From NCBI RefSeq assembly GCF_026000115.1, contig NZ_AP026867.1, forward strand, positions 4,025,716 through 4,089,715: DNA of 64,000 nucleotides, read 5' to 3'. The DNA comes from Aureispira anguillae (lineage in GTDB: Bacteria > Bacteroidota > Bacteroidia > Chitinophagales > Saprospiraceae). A program made the position numbers and the translations under genes. The notes beneath the pieces are model-generated. The model was not told the DNA's origin. It did not search any database and was given only the letters and a program-made list of their open reading frames with translations. Below, in pieces: positions 18,187 through 27,388 of the stretch; the first letter of the stretch is position 1; each line of letters opens with the position of its first letter.

Positions 18187-19503
18187 TTATTGTTCGATTA
18201 CTTTACCATATAAATCATATTCTGTAGCATCAATAATTTCAATCATAGCAAAATCGCCAATTCTTACATAATTATCTGCCGTTTTAATCAAAACCTCGTT
18301 ATCTACCTCTGGCGAATCATACTCGGTACGCCCCACAAAGAACTCTCCTTCCACCCTATCAAACAACACTTTAAATGTTTTTCCAATTTTAGCTAAATTG
18401 TTCTCCCAAGAAATATCAGCCTGCACTTCCATAATTGCAGCAGCACGTTGCTCTTTGACTTCAGCGGGGACATCATCCTCAAAATCATAAGCAGAAGTAT
18501 TTTCTTCATGCGAATACTGAAAGACGCCTACCCTTTCGAACTTCATTTCTCGTACAAATTCTAGCATATCCTGAAACTCTTCCTCTGTTTCTCCAGGGTA
18601 ACCAACCAATAAGGTAGTTCTAAAAGCCATGTCAGGCACTCGTTTTCGTGCCTCCTGAACCAACTCCATCGTTTCTTCCTTTGTAATTTGACGACGCATG
18701 CGCTTTAATACATCATTGTTGGCATGTTGCAAAGGCATATCTATATAATTACAGACCTTTGGCAAAGCTTCAATGGCATCAAATACATCCAATGGAAATT
18801 TGCTCGGATACGCATAATGCAAACGAATCCACTCTATTCCTTCTACCTCACTTAAAGCGTATAACAAGGCTGCTAATTTTCGTTCTTTATAAATATCCAA
18901 GCCATAATAGGTTAACTCTTGCGCAATTAACATAAGCTCTTTCACGCCGTTTTTTGCTAAGTTTTTGGCTTCTGTAACTAGATCCTCAATACTTTTTGAA
19001 ATATGCTTACCACGCATCAATGGAATTGCACAAAAAGAACAAGTACGATTACACCCCTCTGAAATTTTCAAATAAGCATAATGAGGAGGAGTCATTAACA
19101 AACGCTCTCCAATCAAATCGTGTTTATAATCTGCTTCTAACTTTTCTAATAAAGCAGGCAATTCTAAAGTCCCAAAATAAGCATCTACCTCAGGAATTTC
19201 TTCTTCCAAATTATCTTTGTATCGCTGAGACAAACAACCTGTAACGTATAATTTATCAATATCGCCACGAGCACGCACATCTGCATACTGCAAAATTGTG
19301 TTGACAGATTCTTCTTTTGCTAAATCTATAAATCCGCAAGTGTTTACTATCACAATATTGGCATCTTCATCATTGCTATCATGAACCACTTCAAAATCGT
19401 TGGCTTGCAATTGGTGCATCATTACTTCAGAGTCTACCATGTTTTTAGAACATCCTAATGTAATAACATTCACTTTATTTTCCTTATGACTTCTTGTTTT
19501 CAT
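18187..19503 (-). CDS. rimO: ribosomal protein S12 methylthiotransferase
   Basis: 438-residue radical-SAM methylthiotransferase that modifies an aspartate of ribosomal protein S12. Three domains are visible: the MTTase N-terminal domain with Cys18, Cys56 and Cys90 for the auxiliary cluster, the radical-SAM cluster Cys151-x3-Cys155-x2-Cys158 (CNRTCSFC), and a C-terminal TRAM domain (about 375-435). The VITLGCSKNMVDSE start is typical of RimO rather than MiaB. Single gene on the minus strand. Confidence 0.95.
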   Translation of the reverse strand: MKTRSHKENKVNVITLGCSKNMVDSEVMMHQLQANDFEVVHDSNDEDANIVIVNTCGFIDLAKEESVNTILQYADVRARGDIDKLYVTGCLSQRYKDNLEEEIPEVDAYFGTLELPALLEKLEADYKHDLIGERLLMTPPHYAYLKISEGCNRTCSFCAIPLMRGKHISKSIEDLVTEAKNLAKNGVKELMLIAQELTYYGLDIYKERKLAALLYALSEVEGIEWIRLHYAYPSKFPLDVFDAIEALPKVCNYIDMPLQHANNDVLKRMRRQITKEETMELVQEARKRVPDMAFRTTLLVGYPGETEEEFQDMLEFVREMKFERVGVFQYSHEENTSAYDFEDDVPAEVKEQRAAAIMEVQADISWENNLAKIGKTFKVLFDRVEGEFFVGRTEYDSPEVDNEVLIKTADNYVRIGDFAMIEIIDATEYDLYGKVIEQ

Positions 19504-19526
19504 TCTTATATTTTCTTTTAGAAGGA

Positions 19527-19534
19527 CAAAGATA
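19527..19534 (-). promoter_or_regulatory. candidate -7 element of rimO
   Basis: Minus-strand TATCTTTG, an exact TAnnTTTG match, 24 bases upstream of the rimO ATG. No convincing -33 box. Confidence 0.5.
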
Positions 19535-19683
19535 CAATAGCAAGTTGTGGAAATGTATTTTTTTAAAGTTTTTATTTGGTTTTATACCAAAGAGTCCCCT
19601 AAGCAAAACCTAAAACCAATTCCTCTCTTTCTAAGCATTTTCTTTCCAATTTGAATAAATTGATTCAATTTTTTCAGCCTATA

Positions 19684-19716
19684 TTTGTTTTTTTTACATT
19701 AAGTTTCCTATATTCG
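19684..19716 (+). promoter_or_regulatory. tRNA-Ala promoter
   Basis: TTTG at 19684-19687, a 21-base spacer and TATATTCG at 19709-19716 form a near-consensus Bacteroidota promoter ending 19 bases before the tRNA. The tRNA thus keeps its native promoter despite the integration at its 3' end. Confidence 0.7.
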
Positions 19717-19735
19717 CACTGCATTATACCTAAAT

Positions 19736-19812
19736 GGGGGATTAGCTCAGTTGGCTAGAGCGTTTGACTGGCAGTCAAGAGGTCATCGGTTCGACTCCGA
19801 TATTCTCCACCA
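19736..19812 (+). tRNA. tRNA-Ala (anticodon GGC)
   Basis: A 77-base cloverleaf including an encoded CCA. The acceptor GGGGGAT pairs with ATTCTCC, including the G3-U70 wobble that is the alanine identity element. The D arm GCTCAGTTGGCTAGAGC, the anticodon loop CTGGCAG (GGC) and the T arm ATCGG-TTCGACT-CCGAT are all intact. Its 3' 15 bases are the attachment core of the following integrated elements. Confidence 0.97.
19796..19810 (+). repeat. attachment core (att, left end of element A)
   Basis: TCCGATATTCTCCAC, covering the 3' half of the T stem and the acceptor 3' strand of tRNA-Ala. The identical 15-mer recurs at 38660-38674 in front of the second integrase. Confidence 0.88.
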
Positions 19813-19818
19813 ACATAG

Positions 19819-19845
19819 ATAAACACTTGATTCTCAAGTGTTTAT
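19819..19845 (+). terminator. terminator after tRNA-Ala
   Basis: Perfect 12-bp arms ATAAACACTTGA / TCAAGTGTTTAT with a 3-base loop, followed by a T run. It lies inside element A and insulates the tRNA from the integrase gene. Confidence 0.85.
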
Positions 19846-19911
19846 TTTTCGTTTTAGACAATTCAATTTTTGCTTAATACTGTTGTATGAGAGTTTTGAA
19901 AAAAATTCAAC

Positions 19912-20961
19912 ATGATAACAGGAAAAAAAATTCTGCCTAAACTCCACGATTACGGAGGGAATACCAACAAACAATGGTTTATTCATTTTTACGATGACGA
20001 GGGCAAAAGAATCCGCATTTATAAAGGTATTAACCACCTCACTACTGCCAAGCAGCGACACGAAGCCGCTCAGCGCATTATTAAGCAAATACTACAAACT
20101 AGAAAAGGGCTCACCCACCAAAAAATTAAGGCTGCCATTATTGATGCCTTAGAGAATCGAAAACCTACCTGGAGAAAGAAAACGTATCAATGCAAAAAAT
20201 CTAAGATTTTTATCTTCCTGGAGTGGATGGAAAATAAAGATTGGATAGAAAAAAGCATCAAAGACTTTTTTCAATACCTGACCAATAAACATATCAATCC
20301 ATCTACTTACAATGATTATATTCTAAATGTAAGAAATGCCCTACAATGGATCGGAGAAGAAGACCTTATTAAAGACGTTCAGCGACGAAAGAAAAGCCCT
20401 GTACCAGCTGCTTATTTTACCAGGAGCCAAATTGATTATTTATCTAAGGTGATGAAAAATAAAGATCCTCAGTTATGGTTCTTTGTCCAATTTATATACT
20501 ATTGTTTTCTTCGACCTCGTACGGAGCTGCGCCATCTCAAAGTCGGTGACATTATGTTGGAAGATCAAAAAATTGTAGTGCATCCTGATATTGCCAAAAA
20601 TAAAAAGCTCCAGTATATTACTATTCCTGATGCCTTCTTTCCTGTTGTGCAAAAAAAGATTCAAGGTCGGAATCCTAATGAGTATCTTTTTGAAGGGAAA
20701 CAATACCTAAAACCAATGGGTGAAAATACAATGGGCGAACGTCACCGTTTACTACTCAAAGAGCTGAGTTTTGATACCAAACGCTATAAAATGTATTCTT
20801 GGAAACATACGGGCGCTGTGATGGCGGTTAAGGCTGGTGTCCATGTGAAGCAATTGCAAATTCAATTGCGCCATCATTCATTGGATCAGGTGGACGAATA
20901 CTTGAGACAATTGGGCGTTTCTGATTTGGGGGATTTACGGGCTAATTTTCCTGGTATTTAA
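19912..20961 (+). CDS. tyrosine recombinase (integrase of element A)
   Basis: 349 residues, 101 bases from the att core. The N-terminal arm-binding region and SAM-like core-binding domain (about 80-165) are followed by the catalytic domain: RPRTELRHLKVGD (Arg I), NKKLQYITIPD (Lys), SWKHTGAVMAVKAG (H-x2-A box), LRHHSLDQVDEYL (His and catalytic Tyr). Proximity to the tRNA-end repeat and the close relation to the integrase at 38795 show it is the enzyme that inserts the element in tRNA-Ala. The C-terminal 60 residues are nearly identical between the two, consistent with a shared target. Confidence 0.92.
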   Translation: MITGKKILPKLHDYGGNTNKQWFIHFYDDEGKRIRIYKGINHLTTAKQRHEAAQRIIKQILQTRKGLTHQKIKAAIIDALENRKPTWRKKTYQCKKSKIFIFLEWMENKDWIEKSIKDFFQYLTNKHINPSTYNDYILNVRNALQWIGEEDLIKDVQRRKKSPVPAAYFTRSQIDYLSKVMKNKDPQLWFFVQFIYYCFLRPRTELRHLKVGDIMLEDQKIVVHPDIAKNKKLQYITIPDAFFPVVQKKIQGRNPNEYLFEGKQYLKPMGENTMGERHRLLLKELSFDTKRYKMYSWKHTGAVMAVKAGVHVKQLQIQLRHHSLDQVDEYLRQLGVSDLGDLRANFPGI

Positions 20962-20966
20962 AATGA

Positions 20967-21001
20967 ACAAGCTCCAAAGGATAATTTCCTTTGGAGCTTG
21001 T
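20967..21001 (+). terminator. terminator after integrase A
   Basis: Perfect 15-bp arms ACAAGCTCCAAAGGA / TCCTTTGGAGCTTGT and a T run. It also separates the integrase from the convergent minus-strand operon. Confidence 0.9.
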
Positions 21002-21035
21002 TTTTTATATTTCAATACAATAATAGCTCGCCTAA

Positions 21036-21434
21036 TTAGTTACTATACTTTTCGTATAATTCCTTTGCACGCTTCTTAATATTTTCCTGTCGTACTTTAG
21101 CAGTCCCTTTTCGTAGCTTATATTGAAATTGATCCTTTTCTTGGAACAAATAATACTTTGCAGCAGCATAATAAACCCAATCTTCATAATGAATATTATA
21201 ATTATTACAATCTACCTCAAAATCCTTATTTTGAGTAATAGGCTGAAGCTTGCTTCGCACTTCTGCAATACCTAAAACAGTAAATCCCTTACAAATTAGA
21301 ACTAGATCACCAATTGAATAATACTGATTTCGCTTAGTATCACTTAGTACAATTTTTTTCTTTTCAATGAAAGGTAAAAAAGGCTTTTGACCAGTTCCCC
21401 ATTGGATTCCAAGTTTCCAAATTTTCTTTTTCAT
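21036..21434 (-). CDS. hypothetical protein following the R-M operon
   Basis: 132-residue protein not firmly recognised. The beta-rich middle YSIGDLVLICKGFTVLGIAEV resembles EVE/PUA-like modified-base readers, and the basic C-terminus (KKRAKELYEKY) could bind nucleic acid. It begins 62 bp after hsdR on the same strand, so it may be an accessory of the R-M system. The fold assignment is a guess from pattern only. Confidence 0.55.
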   Translation of the reverse strand: MKKKIWKLGIQWGTGQKPFLPFIEKKKIVLSDTKRNQYYSIGDLVLICKGFTVLGIAEVRSKLQPITQNKDFEVDCNNYNIHYEDWVYYAAAKYYLFQEKDQFQYKLRKGTAKVRQENIKKRAKELYEKYSN

Positions 21435-21496
21435 TTAGTTTTATATCTGAATATTTACGCTAATCTTAAGTATCTAAAATCAAAACAACCTGCATT

Positions 21497-24325
21497 CTAA
21501 ACCCCACGAAAAAAGCGCTCTACAAAATCCAAAACCTTATCCAAAACACGCTCTCCCGTTTTTCTGAATTGTAGCAATTTAGGGCGCACCTCCATTGTTT
21601 TGACCACTGCATCCACCAAAGGAACACGACCTGTAAACATATAATTATCAATTAGCTCCTGTAATTTATTGGGCTTGAGCTGCTCCGCTTCGCACAAATT
21701 AGCAAATGCTTGGCGGCGTTCTGTATTCCAAAATTCCTCAAAAGCGGTTGGAATGTCGTTGGTATTGCTAATATTAGGCAAATTCTCCAGGATAAATTTT
21801 TCGATCAATTCCTTTTTGCTGCGCAGTTGAATTTCACCCGACAATAAATCAATAATAGTTTGCTGTTTCTTTCCTCTTTCTGTTCCTTTTGTTTTTTGCA
21901 ATTCAGCCAATAAGCGCAGAATATAAGCCACATTAACATCATCTCGATGAATCAACTCCAATGCAAAATCTACATCATCCAAAATAGACACCTTTTCTTT
22001 TTGGCGTTGTGTCTTTTGATAAATATCTAAGTATTGGCTTTTGTAATCTTCAAACTCTTGTTGCCCCATGTCCAAGTCCTCAAAACTAAAATCTGCCAAA
22101 ATGCTCATGGTGTTTTTGACTCGCATCAATTCCCGAAAAGCTTTGACAAATTCCAATTCTTCGTCCTCACTGGGTAAGTCGTGAACTGAATCAACCGTTG
22201 GAGCAATATCCTTAAGCTGCTCCAGAGCTGCATTGAATTTTTCCACATAGTTTTCATAAGGCTGCATTATAATAACCTCTTTGGCATCCTTATTTGAAAA
22301 CAATTCAATTGCATTATCCGTCGCTTTTTTCAGATTGCGAAAAACAACAATATTACCTTGTGATTTTTTGTCGCCTATAATTCTATTTGTACGAGAATAA
22401 GCTTGTATTAAACCATGATATTTTAAATTTTTATCTACAAATAAGGTGTTGAGCCTTGGGCTGTCAAAACCTGTTAGAAACATATTCACAACCAATAATA
22501 AATCAATCTCTCCATTTTTTACTCGTTGGGAAATGTCTTTGTAATAGTTGTAAAAAAGCTTACTATCTTTAGTATTATAAGAGGTATTAAAATATTGATT
22601 GTAATCTTCTATAAACGCATCTAACTTTTCTCTATGATGCGCCGTTTTATAGGCATTGCTCGGCTCTGCTACTTCTCCATAGGTATAAAAACCGTCTGCA
22701 TCTCTGTCTTTTTCATTTGCTCCATAACTAAAAATAGTCGCCACTTTTAAATCGTGTTGCCCTGCTTCCCTTTTGGCTTTAAATAGCTCATAATAGCTAA
22801 TCAATGTATCTATACTAGACACGCAAAACATGGCTGTAAACTGCCTGTTATGTGTTTTTCGGGCATGGTTAGCTAGGATATAATCCGCAATCTTTTCCAA
22901 GCGCTCAGGCGACTCCAAGAGTTCCTTGGTATCAATGTCCTCAACTTCTATATCAATTTCATTTTTAGAGCCTTCTTTTTCTCGGTATCTACCAACATAC
23001 TCAATGCTAAATTTTAATACATTCTCATCTTTTATGGCATCAACAATGATGTATTTATGCAAACATTTTTCAAAAAGTTCTGCGGTGGTTCGTTTGCCTA
23101 AAGCGTTTTTTATGGCATTTTTAGCAAAGATGGGCGTTCCTGTAAAGCCAAACAATTGGCTATTTTTAAAAAAGTTTTTTATTCTTAAATGCGTTTGCCC
23201 AAATTGGCTGCGGTGGCATTCATCAAAAATAAAAATCAGACGTTTGTTTTTTAGCCCTTCCATTTGGCTCAAATAACGCTGTTTTTCGATGGCATTATTG
23301 AGCTTTTGAATGGTTGTAACAATCAGTTGTGTATCATCTGTGAATTGTGTAACTAACTTTTTGGTATTATCTGTGCCATCCACACTTCCCTTAGAAAAGT
23401 TGTTAAATTCTTTCATCGTCTGATAATCCAAATCTTTACGATCTACGACAAAAATAACTTTGTGAACCTGTGGCAAACGGGTTAAAATTTGACTGGCTTT
23501 AAAAGAGGTTAACGTTTTGCCTGATCCTGTGGTATGCCAAATATAACCATTTTTAGTACTGTCTTTTACTCGTTGTATAATTGCCTCAGTTGCATAGTAT
23601 TGATAAGGTCTTAAGACCATCAATATTTTTAGTCCTTCATTTAGGACAATGTATTGGGTTAGCATTTTAGACAAATGGGCTGGCTCCAAAAAAGCGGCCG
23701 TAAAATCTTCTAAGCGATGGATTCTTTTATTGGCTTCATCTGCCCAATAAAAGGTTTGTTTAAAGGTCTGTTTTTTATTGTTGGCAAAGTATTTTGTATT
23801 GATTCCATTGCTAATGACAAAAATTTGTACGTACAAAAACAAGCCCTCAGATGCGCCATAAGAATGGCGTTGATAACGGTTGATTTGATTGAAGGCTTCT
23901 TTCATTTCTAAGCCTCTACGTTTCAACTCTATTTGTACCAGGGGCAAGCCATTCACCAACAAGGTAACATCATAACGGGTTTTGTATTTTCCCTCCATGC
24001 TAACTTGTTGGGTGACTTGAAACAGGTTTTTGCTCCAATCGTAAGCATCTATAAAACTCAAATACAAGGTATCGCCATTGTCTCGAGCTATGGTCACTTT
24101 ATCCCTTAAAATCTTTGCTCGTTTAAAGACATTGCCTTTGTTTAAGTGGTTCAAGACTCGCTTAAATTCTGTCTCGGATAACTGGACTTGATTAAAGGTT
24201 TCTAGCTGCTTTTTGAGGTTGCTCAATAGGCTGGCTTCGTCTCGTATAGGAGCAATGCTGTAGCTCATGCTCTTGAGTTGGGCTACCAGCTTATCTTCTA
24301 AGATTTGTTCGGGTTGATGTGCCAT
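21497..24325 (-). CDS. hsdR: type I restriction enzyme R subunit
   Basis: 942 residues, the motor/nuclease subunit of a type I system that cleaves unmodified DNA after ATP-driven translocation. The PD-(D/E)xK nuclease is at Asp119 and ELK 133-135; the helicase Walker A TTGSGKT is at 265-271, DECH at 368-371, and FGFTGTPI follows as motif III. The C-terminal part is helical and contacts the methylase. The gene is last of hsdM-hsdS-hsdR; a 15-bp gap separates it from hsdS. It appears intact. Confidence 0.95.
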   Translation of the reverse strand: MAHQPEQILEDKLVAQLKSMSYSIAPIRDEASLLSNLKKQLETFNQVQLSETEFKRVLNHLNKGNVFKRAKILRDKVTIARDNGDTLYLSFIDAYDWSKNLFQVTQQVSMEGKYKTRYDVTLLVNGLPLVQIELKRRGLEMKEAFNQINRYQRHSYGASEGLFLYVQIFVISNGINTKYFANNKKQTFKQTFYWADEANKRIHRLEDFTAAFLEPAHLSKMLTQYIVLNEGLKILMVLRPYQYYATEAIIQRVKDSTKNGYIWHTTGSGKTLTSFKASQILTRLPQVHKVIFVVDRKDLDYQTMKEFNNFSKGSVDGTDNTKKLVTQFTDDTQLIVTTIQKLNNAIEKQRYLSQMEGLKNKRLIFIFDECHRSQFGQTHLRIKNFFKNSQLFGFTGTPIFAKNAIKNALGKRTTAELFEKCLHKYIIVDAIKDENVLKFSIEYVGRYREKEGSKNEIDIEVEDIDTKELLESPERLEKIADYILANHARKTHNRQFTAMFCVSSIDTLISYYELFKAKREAGQHDLKVATIFSYGANEKDRDADGFYTYGEVAEPSNAYKTAHHREKLDAFIEDYNQYFNTSYNTKDSKLFYNYYKDISQRVKNGEIDLLLVVNMFLTGFDSPRLNTLFVDKNLKYHGLIQAYSRTNRIIGDKKSQGNIVVFRNLKKATDNAIELFSNKDAKEVIIMQPYENYVEKFNAALEQLKDIAPTVDSVHDLPSEDEELEFVKAFRELMRVKNTMSILADFSFEDLDMGQQEFEDYKSQYLDIYQKTQRQKEKVSILDDVDFALELIHRDDVNVAYILRLLAELQKTKGTERGKKQQTIIDLLSGEIQLRSKKELIEKFILENLPNISNTNDIPTAFEEFWNTERRQAFANLCEAEQLKPNKLQELIDNYMFTGRVPLVDAVVKTMEVRPKLLQFRKTGERVLDKVLDFVERFFRGV

Positions 24326-24340
24326 GTTCTAGGGTGTTTT

Positions 24341-25594
24341 TTATACAAACATTTGCTGTAATAAGCCTTTTTTGAATTGTTGGGTTTGGGCTAGTTGGGT
24401 TTGGGTTTGTTGTATTTTATCGTCTATGCTGCTTAGGAAATTGGCTATTTTTTGTTGTTCTTTATACACTGGTAGCTTGACTGTTATAGAGTCTAAACTA
24501 GCATTATTTAAAGTTATTCCTTTTGCTGCTTGACTTCCAAAAGATTTAACATTTATGGAACTTAAATAATAATACATATACTGGGTAGATATGCTATTAT
24601 CTTTCCATTTAAAATTACAAATAGCCTCATTTGTAAACATTTTAGATTGAATAATTCCTAATCGACCTAGAGTAAGTTTAAAACTCATAATAAGTGTTCC
24701 TTCTTTTAGCACTTGTTTTCCTTTTATTGCTATATCTGTAATCTTTTTTTTAGTATCAAAAATATATTTCCCTTGCCTCATATCAGCAATTGAGAGCCAT
24801 TTATTTGTTCCCTTCCAATACTTAGAATCCTTAGTCGATGGAGTAAAACCTTTACCTATTATTGCTTTTTTACCTAAACTAGAAACCTCCCAATCCACAA
24901 ACGCTTCCCCATTATCATCCTTAAAGCGGATTTGTTGGCTAAAAATTTGCTGCATCACGCCTTTTTTATAGTCTTCTAAAAGGCTTACTTTTTGGCGGAG
25001 CTGTTCGATTTTTTTGTCTACGGAGGATAGGAAGTTGGCTATTTTTTGTTGTTCTGGGAGCGTGGGAATATTTACTTTTAATTTAGCAAATGTTTGCTGA
25101 CCTAATGTTTTGTTCCTACCCGCTCCTCCAGGAGATGCTAAACCTAATAGATATTTACCTCTTTTTCTTAGAAAAAAATACATAAGAAAATCTAAATCAA
25201 CTTTATTTTTTATAGGTTCATACATTGGGAAACGATGTGAAGCAATCATTCCTAACTCCTTTTCTGTTGTTCTTGCAACTGCATGTTCCCAAGCAAATAC
25301 AATATTAACAATGAACATATTAGGTTGAACCCAAAAGACTCGCTTATTACCTAAAGATTTTCCTGTAACATGTTCCTTATAAAAAATGCCTTTTCCATGT
25401 GAGCGAATTCCAATTTGTTGATAAAGAGTTGTTGCTTCAACATCTACAGGCTTAGAGACCCTATTTATAATTTCTTCTATTAAAATAGATGTCCAACTAT
25501 CAGTAAATTCTAAAAATCGTAATAATGGAAATTTAGTTTTCTTTATTTTTTGCTTAACGGTATTCATTCGTTCTATATTAAAATGGAGTATCAA
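24341..25594 (-). CDS. hsdS: type I restriction specificity subunit
   Basis: 417 residues with two target-recognition domains (about 20-165 and 225-360), each followed by a helical conserved region: EQQKIANFLSSVDKKIEQL and EQQKIANFLSSIDDKIQQT. This defines a bipartite DNA target, whose sequence cannot be read from the protein. The start overlaps hsdM by 17 bp; an internal ATG at 25567 is the alternative. The two helical repeats are encoded by near-identical DNA (24435-24461 and 25029-25055, one mismatch in 27), which can mediate domain exchange. Confidence 0.93.
   Translation of the reverse strand: MILHFNIERMNTVKQKIKKTKFPLLRFLEFTDSWTSILIEEIINRVSKPVDVEATTLYQQIGIRSHGKGIFYKEHVTGKSLGNKRVFWVQPNMFIVNIVFAWEHAVARTTEKELGMIASHRFPMYEPIKNKVDLDFLMYFFLRKRGKYLLGLASPGGAGRNKTLGQQTFAKLKVNIPTLPEQQKIANFLSSVDKKIEQLRQKVSLLEDYKKGVMQQIFSQQIRFKDDNGEAFVDWEVSSLGKKAIIGKGFTPSTKDSKYWKGTNKWLSIADMRQGKYIFDTKKKITDIAIKGKQVLKEGTLIMSFKLTLGRLGIIQSKMFTNEAICNFKWKDNSISTQYMYYYLSSINVKSFGSQAAKGITLNNASLDSITVKLPVYKEQQKIANFLSSIDDKIQQTQTQLAQTQQFKKGLLQQMFV
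24435..24461 (-). repeat. intragenic hsdS repeat, distal copy (partner at 25029-25055)
   Basis: 27-bp direct repeat with one mismatch to 25029-25055, 594 bp apart, both within the conserved helical regions of hsdS. Such repeats are the usual recombination points for swapping or duplicating half-specificity domains. Confidence 0.85.
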
Positions 25595-27167
25595 GGTTTA
25601 ATTCTTTACAAAAAGCGCCAATAATTTCATCTGAATTTTGAATATCTTTATTAAGAGCCTTTATTTTTTTTGATACACTTGATAAATCTACTACCTCTTC
25701 CTCTTCAAACGTATCTACATAGCGAGGAATATTAAGGTTATAATCATTCTCTATAATTTCCGTTATAGGAGCTACATAACTGTACTTATCTTCTATTTTT
25801 CGATTTCTATAAGTTTCTATAATTTTATTAATATCTTCTTGCCTTAGAACATATTGATTAGTTGCTTTTTCATACCCCTGGCTGGCATCAATAAATAAGA
25901 TGTTATCCTTATGCTCCCTATTTTTCTTAAACACTAGAATACAAGTCGGAATATTTGTCCCATAAAAGATATTGGCAGGCAAGCCAATCACCGCATCCAA
26001 GTAATTACAAGACTCAATCAAATAAGTACGAATCAAACCCTCCGCAGCACCACGAAATAAAACCCCATGTGGCAAAACAATTGCCATGGTACCGTCCTCA
26101 TCCAAATGATGAATCATGTGTTGCACAAAGGCAAAATCTGCCTTGGACTTAGGCGCTAGCTTTCCATAAGCGGCAAAACGATCATCATTATTATGCAAAG
26201 GATTTGCCGACCACTTGGCAGAAAAAGGAGGATTGGCCACTATTGCCTCCGCTCTTAAATTAAGGTGTTGGGGCTGCTCGAGGGTATCTTCTTGTTTGAT
26301 GTCAAATTTACTATAATGAACATCGTGCATAATCATATTCATACGAGCCAAATTGTAGGTCGTACGATTCATTTCTTGCCCATAAAAGGTAGAGACTTGT
26401 TTCACTTCCTTAGCCACTCGCAACAACAAAGACCCAGAGCCACAGGTCGGATCATAAACCGATTTTAATTTTGTTTTGCCCGTGGTTACAATCTTAGCCA
26501 AAACCATAGAAACCTGTTGAGGGGTGTAAAATTCCCCTGCCTTTTTTCCTGCACCACTGGCAAACTGACCAATTAAATATTCGTAAGCATCTCCCAAAAC
26601 ATCTGCCTCCGTATCTTCCAATTTAAAATCAATCTTATCCAAATGCACCAACACCTTAGCAACTAAGGTATTTTTATCCTTTTCGGTACGTCCTAGCTTG
26701 GTAGAAGTCAAGTCCAAATCTTCAAACAATTGTTCAAAGTCGTCCTCGCTTCCTGCTCCCATGGTGCTCTGTTCAATACTCCGCAAAATAGCGGTCAAAT
26801 CTTCTAATATAAAATTGCTTTGCGTGGTTGCTTCCTCGTCTTCAGCTTGAGCAGCTCCACGCATGGCGACTTGGTGAAACAATTCACTAGGCTTTAAGAA
26901 AAAGCCCAACGTTTCTACCGCTTCCACTTTGATTGCCTCTAAATATTCTTGTCCTTCTGGGCTATCTTCTTCAATTTTTGTGTATTCTGTTATGTCTTCT
27001 TCAGATAACAAACGATTGGCATACAGATGCATTTTTTCAGACAAATACTTGTAAAAAATAAAGCCCAAAATATAATCTCTAAATTCATCTGCATTCATTT
27101 TGCCTCTTAGGGTATTGGCAATGTTCCAAAGCTGTTGCTCCAACTGTTTTTTGTGTTCTTCTGACAT
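25578..27167 (-). CDS. hsdM: type I restriction DNA adenine methyltransferase M subunit
   Basis: 529 residues. The helical HsdM N-terminal domain (1-150) is followed by the N6-adenine methyltransferase core with DPTCGSGSLL at 239-248 (SAM-binding motif I) and NPPF at 312-315 (catalytic motif IV). It modifies the two half-sites chosen by HsdS and protects the host genome. First gene of the hsdMSR operon, preceded by an operator-like region at 27257-27325. Confidence 0.95.
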   Translation of the reverse strand: MSEEHKKQLEQQLWNIANTLRGKMNADEFRDYILGFIFYKYLSEKMHLYANRLLSEEDITEYTKIEEDSPEGQEYLEAIKVEAVETLGFFLKPSELFHQVAMRGAAQAEDEEATTQSNFILEDLTAILRSIEQSTMGAGSEDDFEQLFEDLDLTSTKLGRTEKDKNTLVAKVLVHLDKIDFKLEDTEADVLGDAYEYLIGQFASGAGKKAGEFYTPQQVSMVLAKIVTTGKTKLKSVYDPTCGSGSLLLRVAKEVKQVSTFYGQEMNRTTYNLARMNMIMHDVHYSKFDIKQEDTLEQPQHLNLRAEAIVANPPFSAKWSANPLHNNDDRFAAYGKLAPKSKADFAFVQHMIHHLDEDGTMAIVLPHGVLFRGAAEGLIRTYLIESCNYLDAVIGLPANIFYGTNIPTCILVFKKNREHKDNILFIDASQGYEKATNQYVLRQEDINKIIETYRNRKIEDKYSYVAPITEIIENDYNLNIPRYVDTFEEEEVVDLSSVSKKIKALNKDIQNSDEIIGAFCKELNLDTPF

Positions 27168-27256
27168 TATTTGTTTTTAGTCCTTAATTCCTCAAAACGT
27201 TTCTTATTTCTATTGCAAGAAATCTAACAAATAAAAATCATATTGTAGTTATTATT

Positions 27257-27325
27257 ATTAAAAAAGTGTGCAAACTTTTTTAATAAAGTTCACACACTTC
27301 TTAAATAAAGCTTACACACTTTCTA
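27257..27325 (-). promoter_or_regulatory. operator-like inverted and tandem repeats upstream of hsdM
   Basis: 27257-27284 is an inverted repeat with perfect 11-bp arms (ATTAAAAAAGT / ACTTTTTTAAT) around GTGCAA. It runs into two 22-bp tandem units (27282-27303 and 27304-27325) matching at 18 of 22 positions and sharing ACACACTT. The location, 90 bp before hsdM and beyond the previous operon's terminator, suggests control of restriction-modification expression. No dedicated C-protein gene is adjacent; one of the element's HTH proteins could act here. Confidence 0.55.
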
Positions 27326-27333
27326 AATAAAAA

Positions 27334-27357
27334 AAGCCACCTCAAATGAGATGGCTT
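27334..27357 (-). terminator. terminator of the conserved element-A block
   Basis: AAGCCA / TGGCTT outer arms, inner CTC / GAG, loop AAAT, followed on the minus strand by a long T run. It separates the phage-like gene block from hsdMSR, showing that the R-M system is an independent transcription unit. Confidence 0.8.
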
Positions 27358-27388
27358 CAAAAAAATACAAATCCAATAAAACTATACA

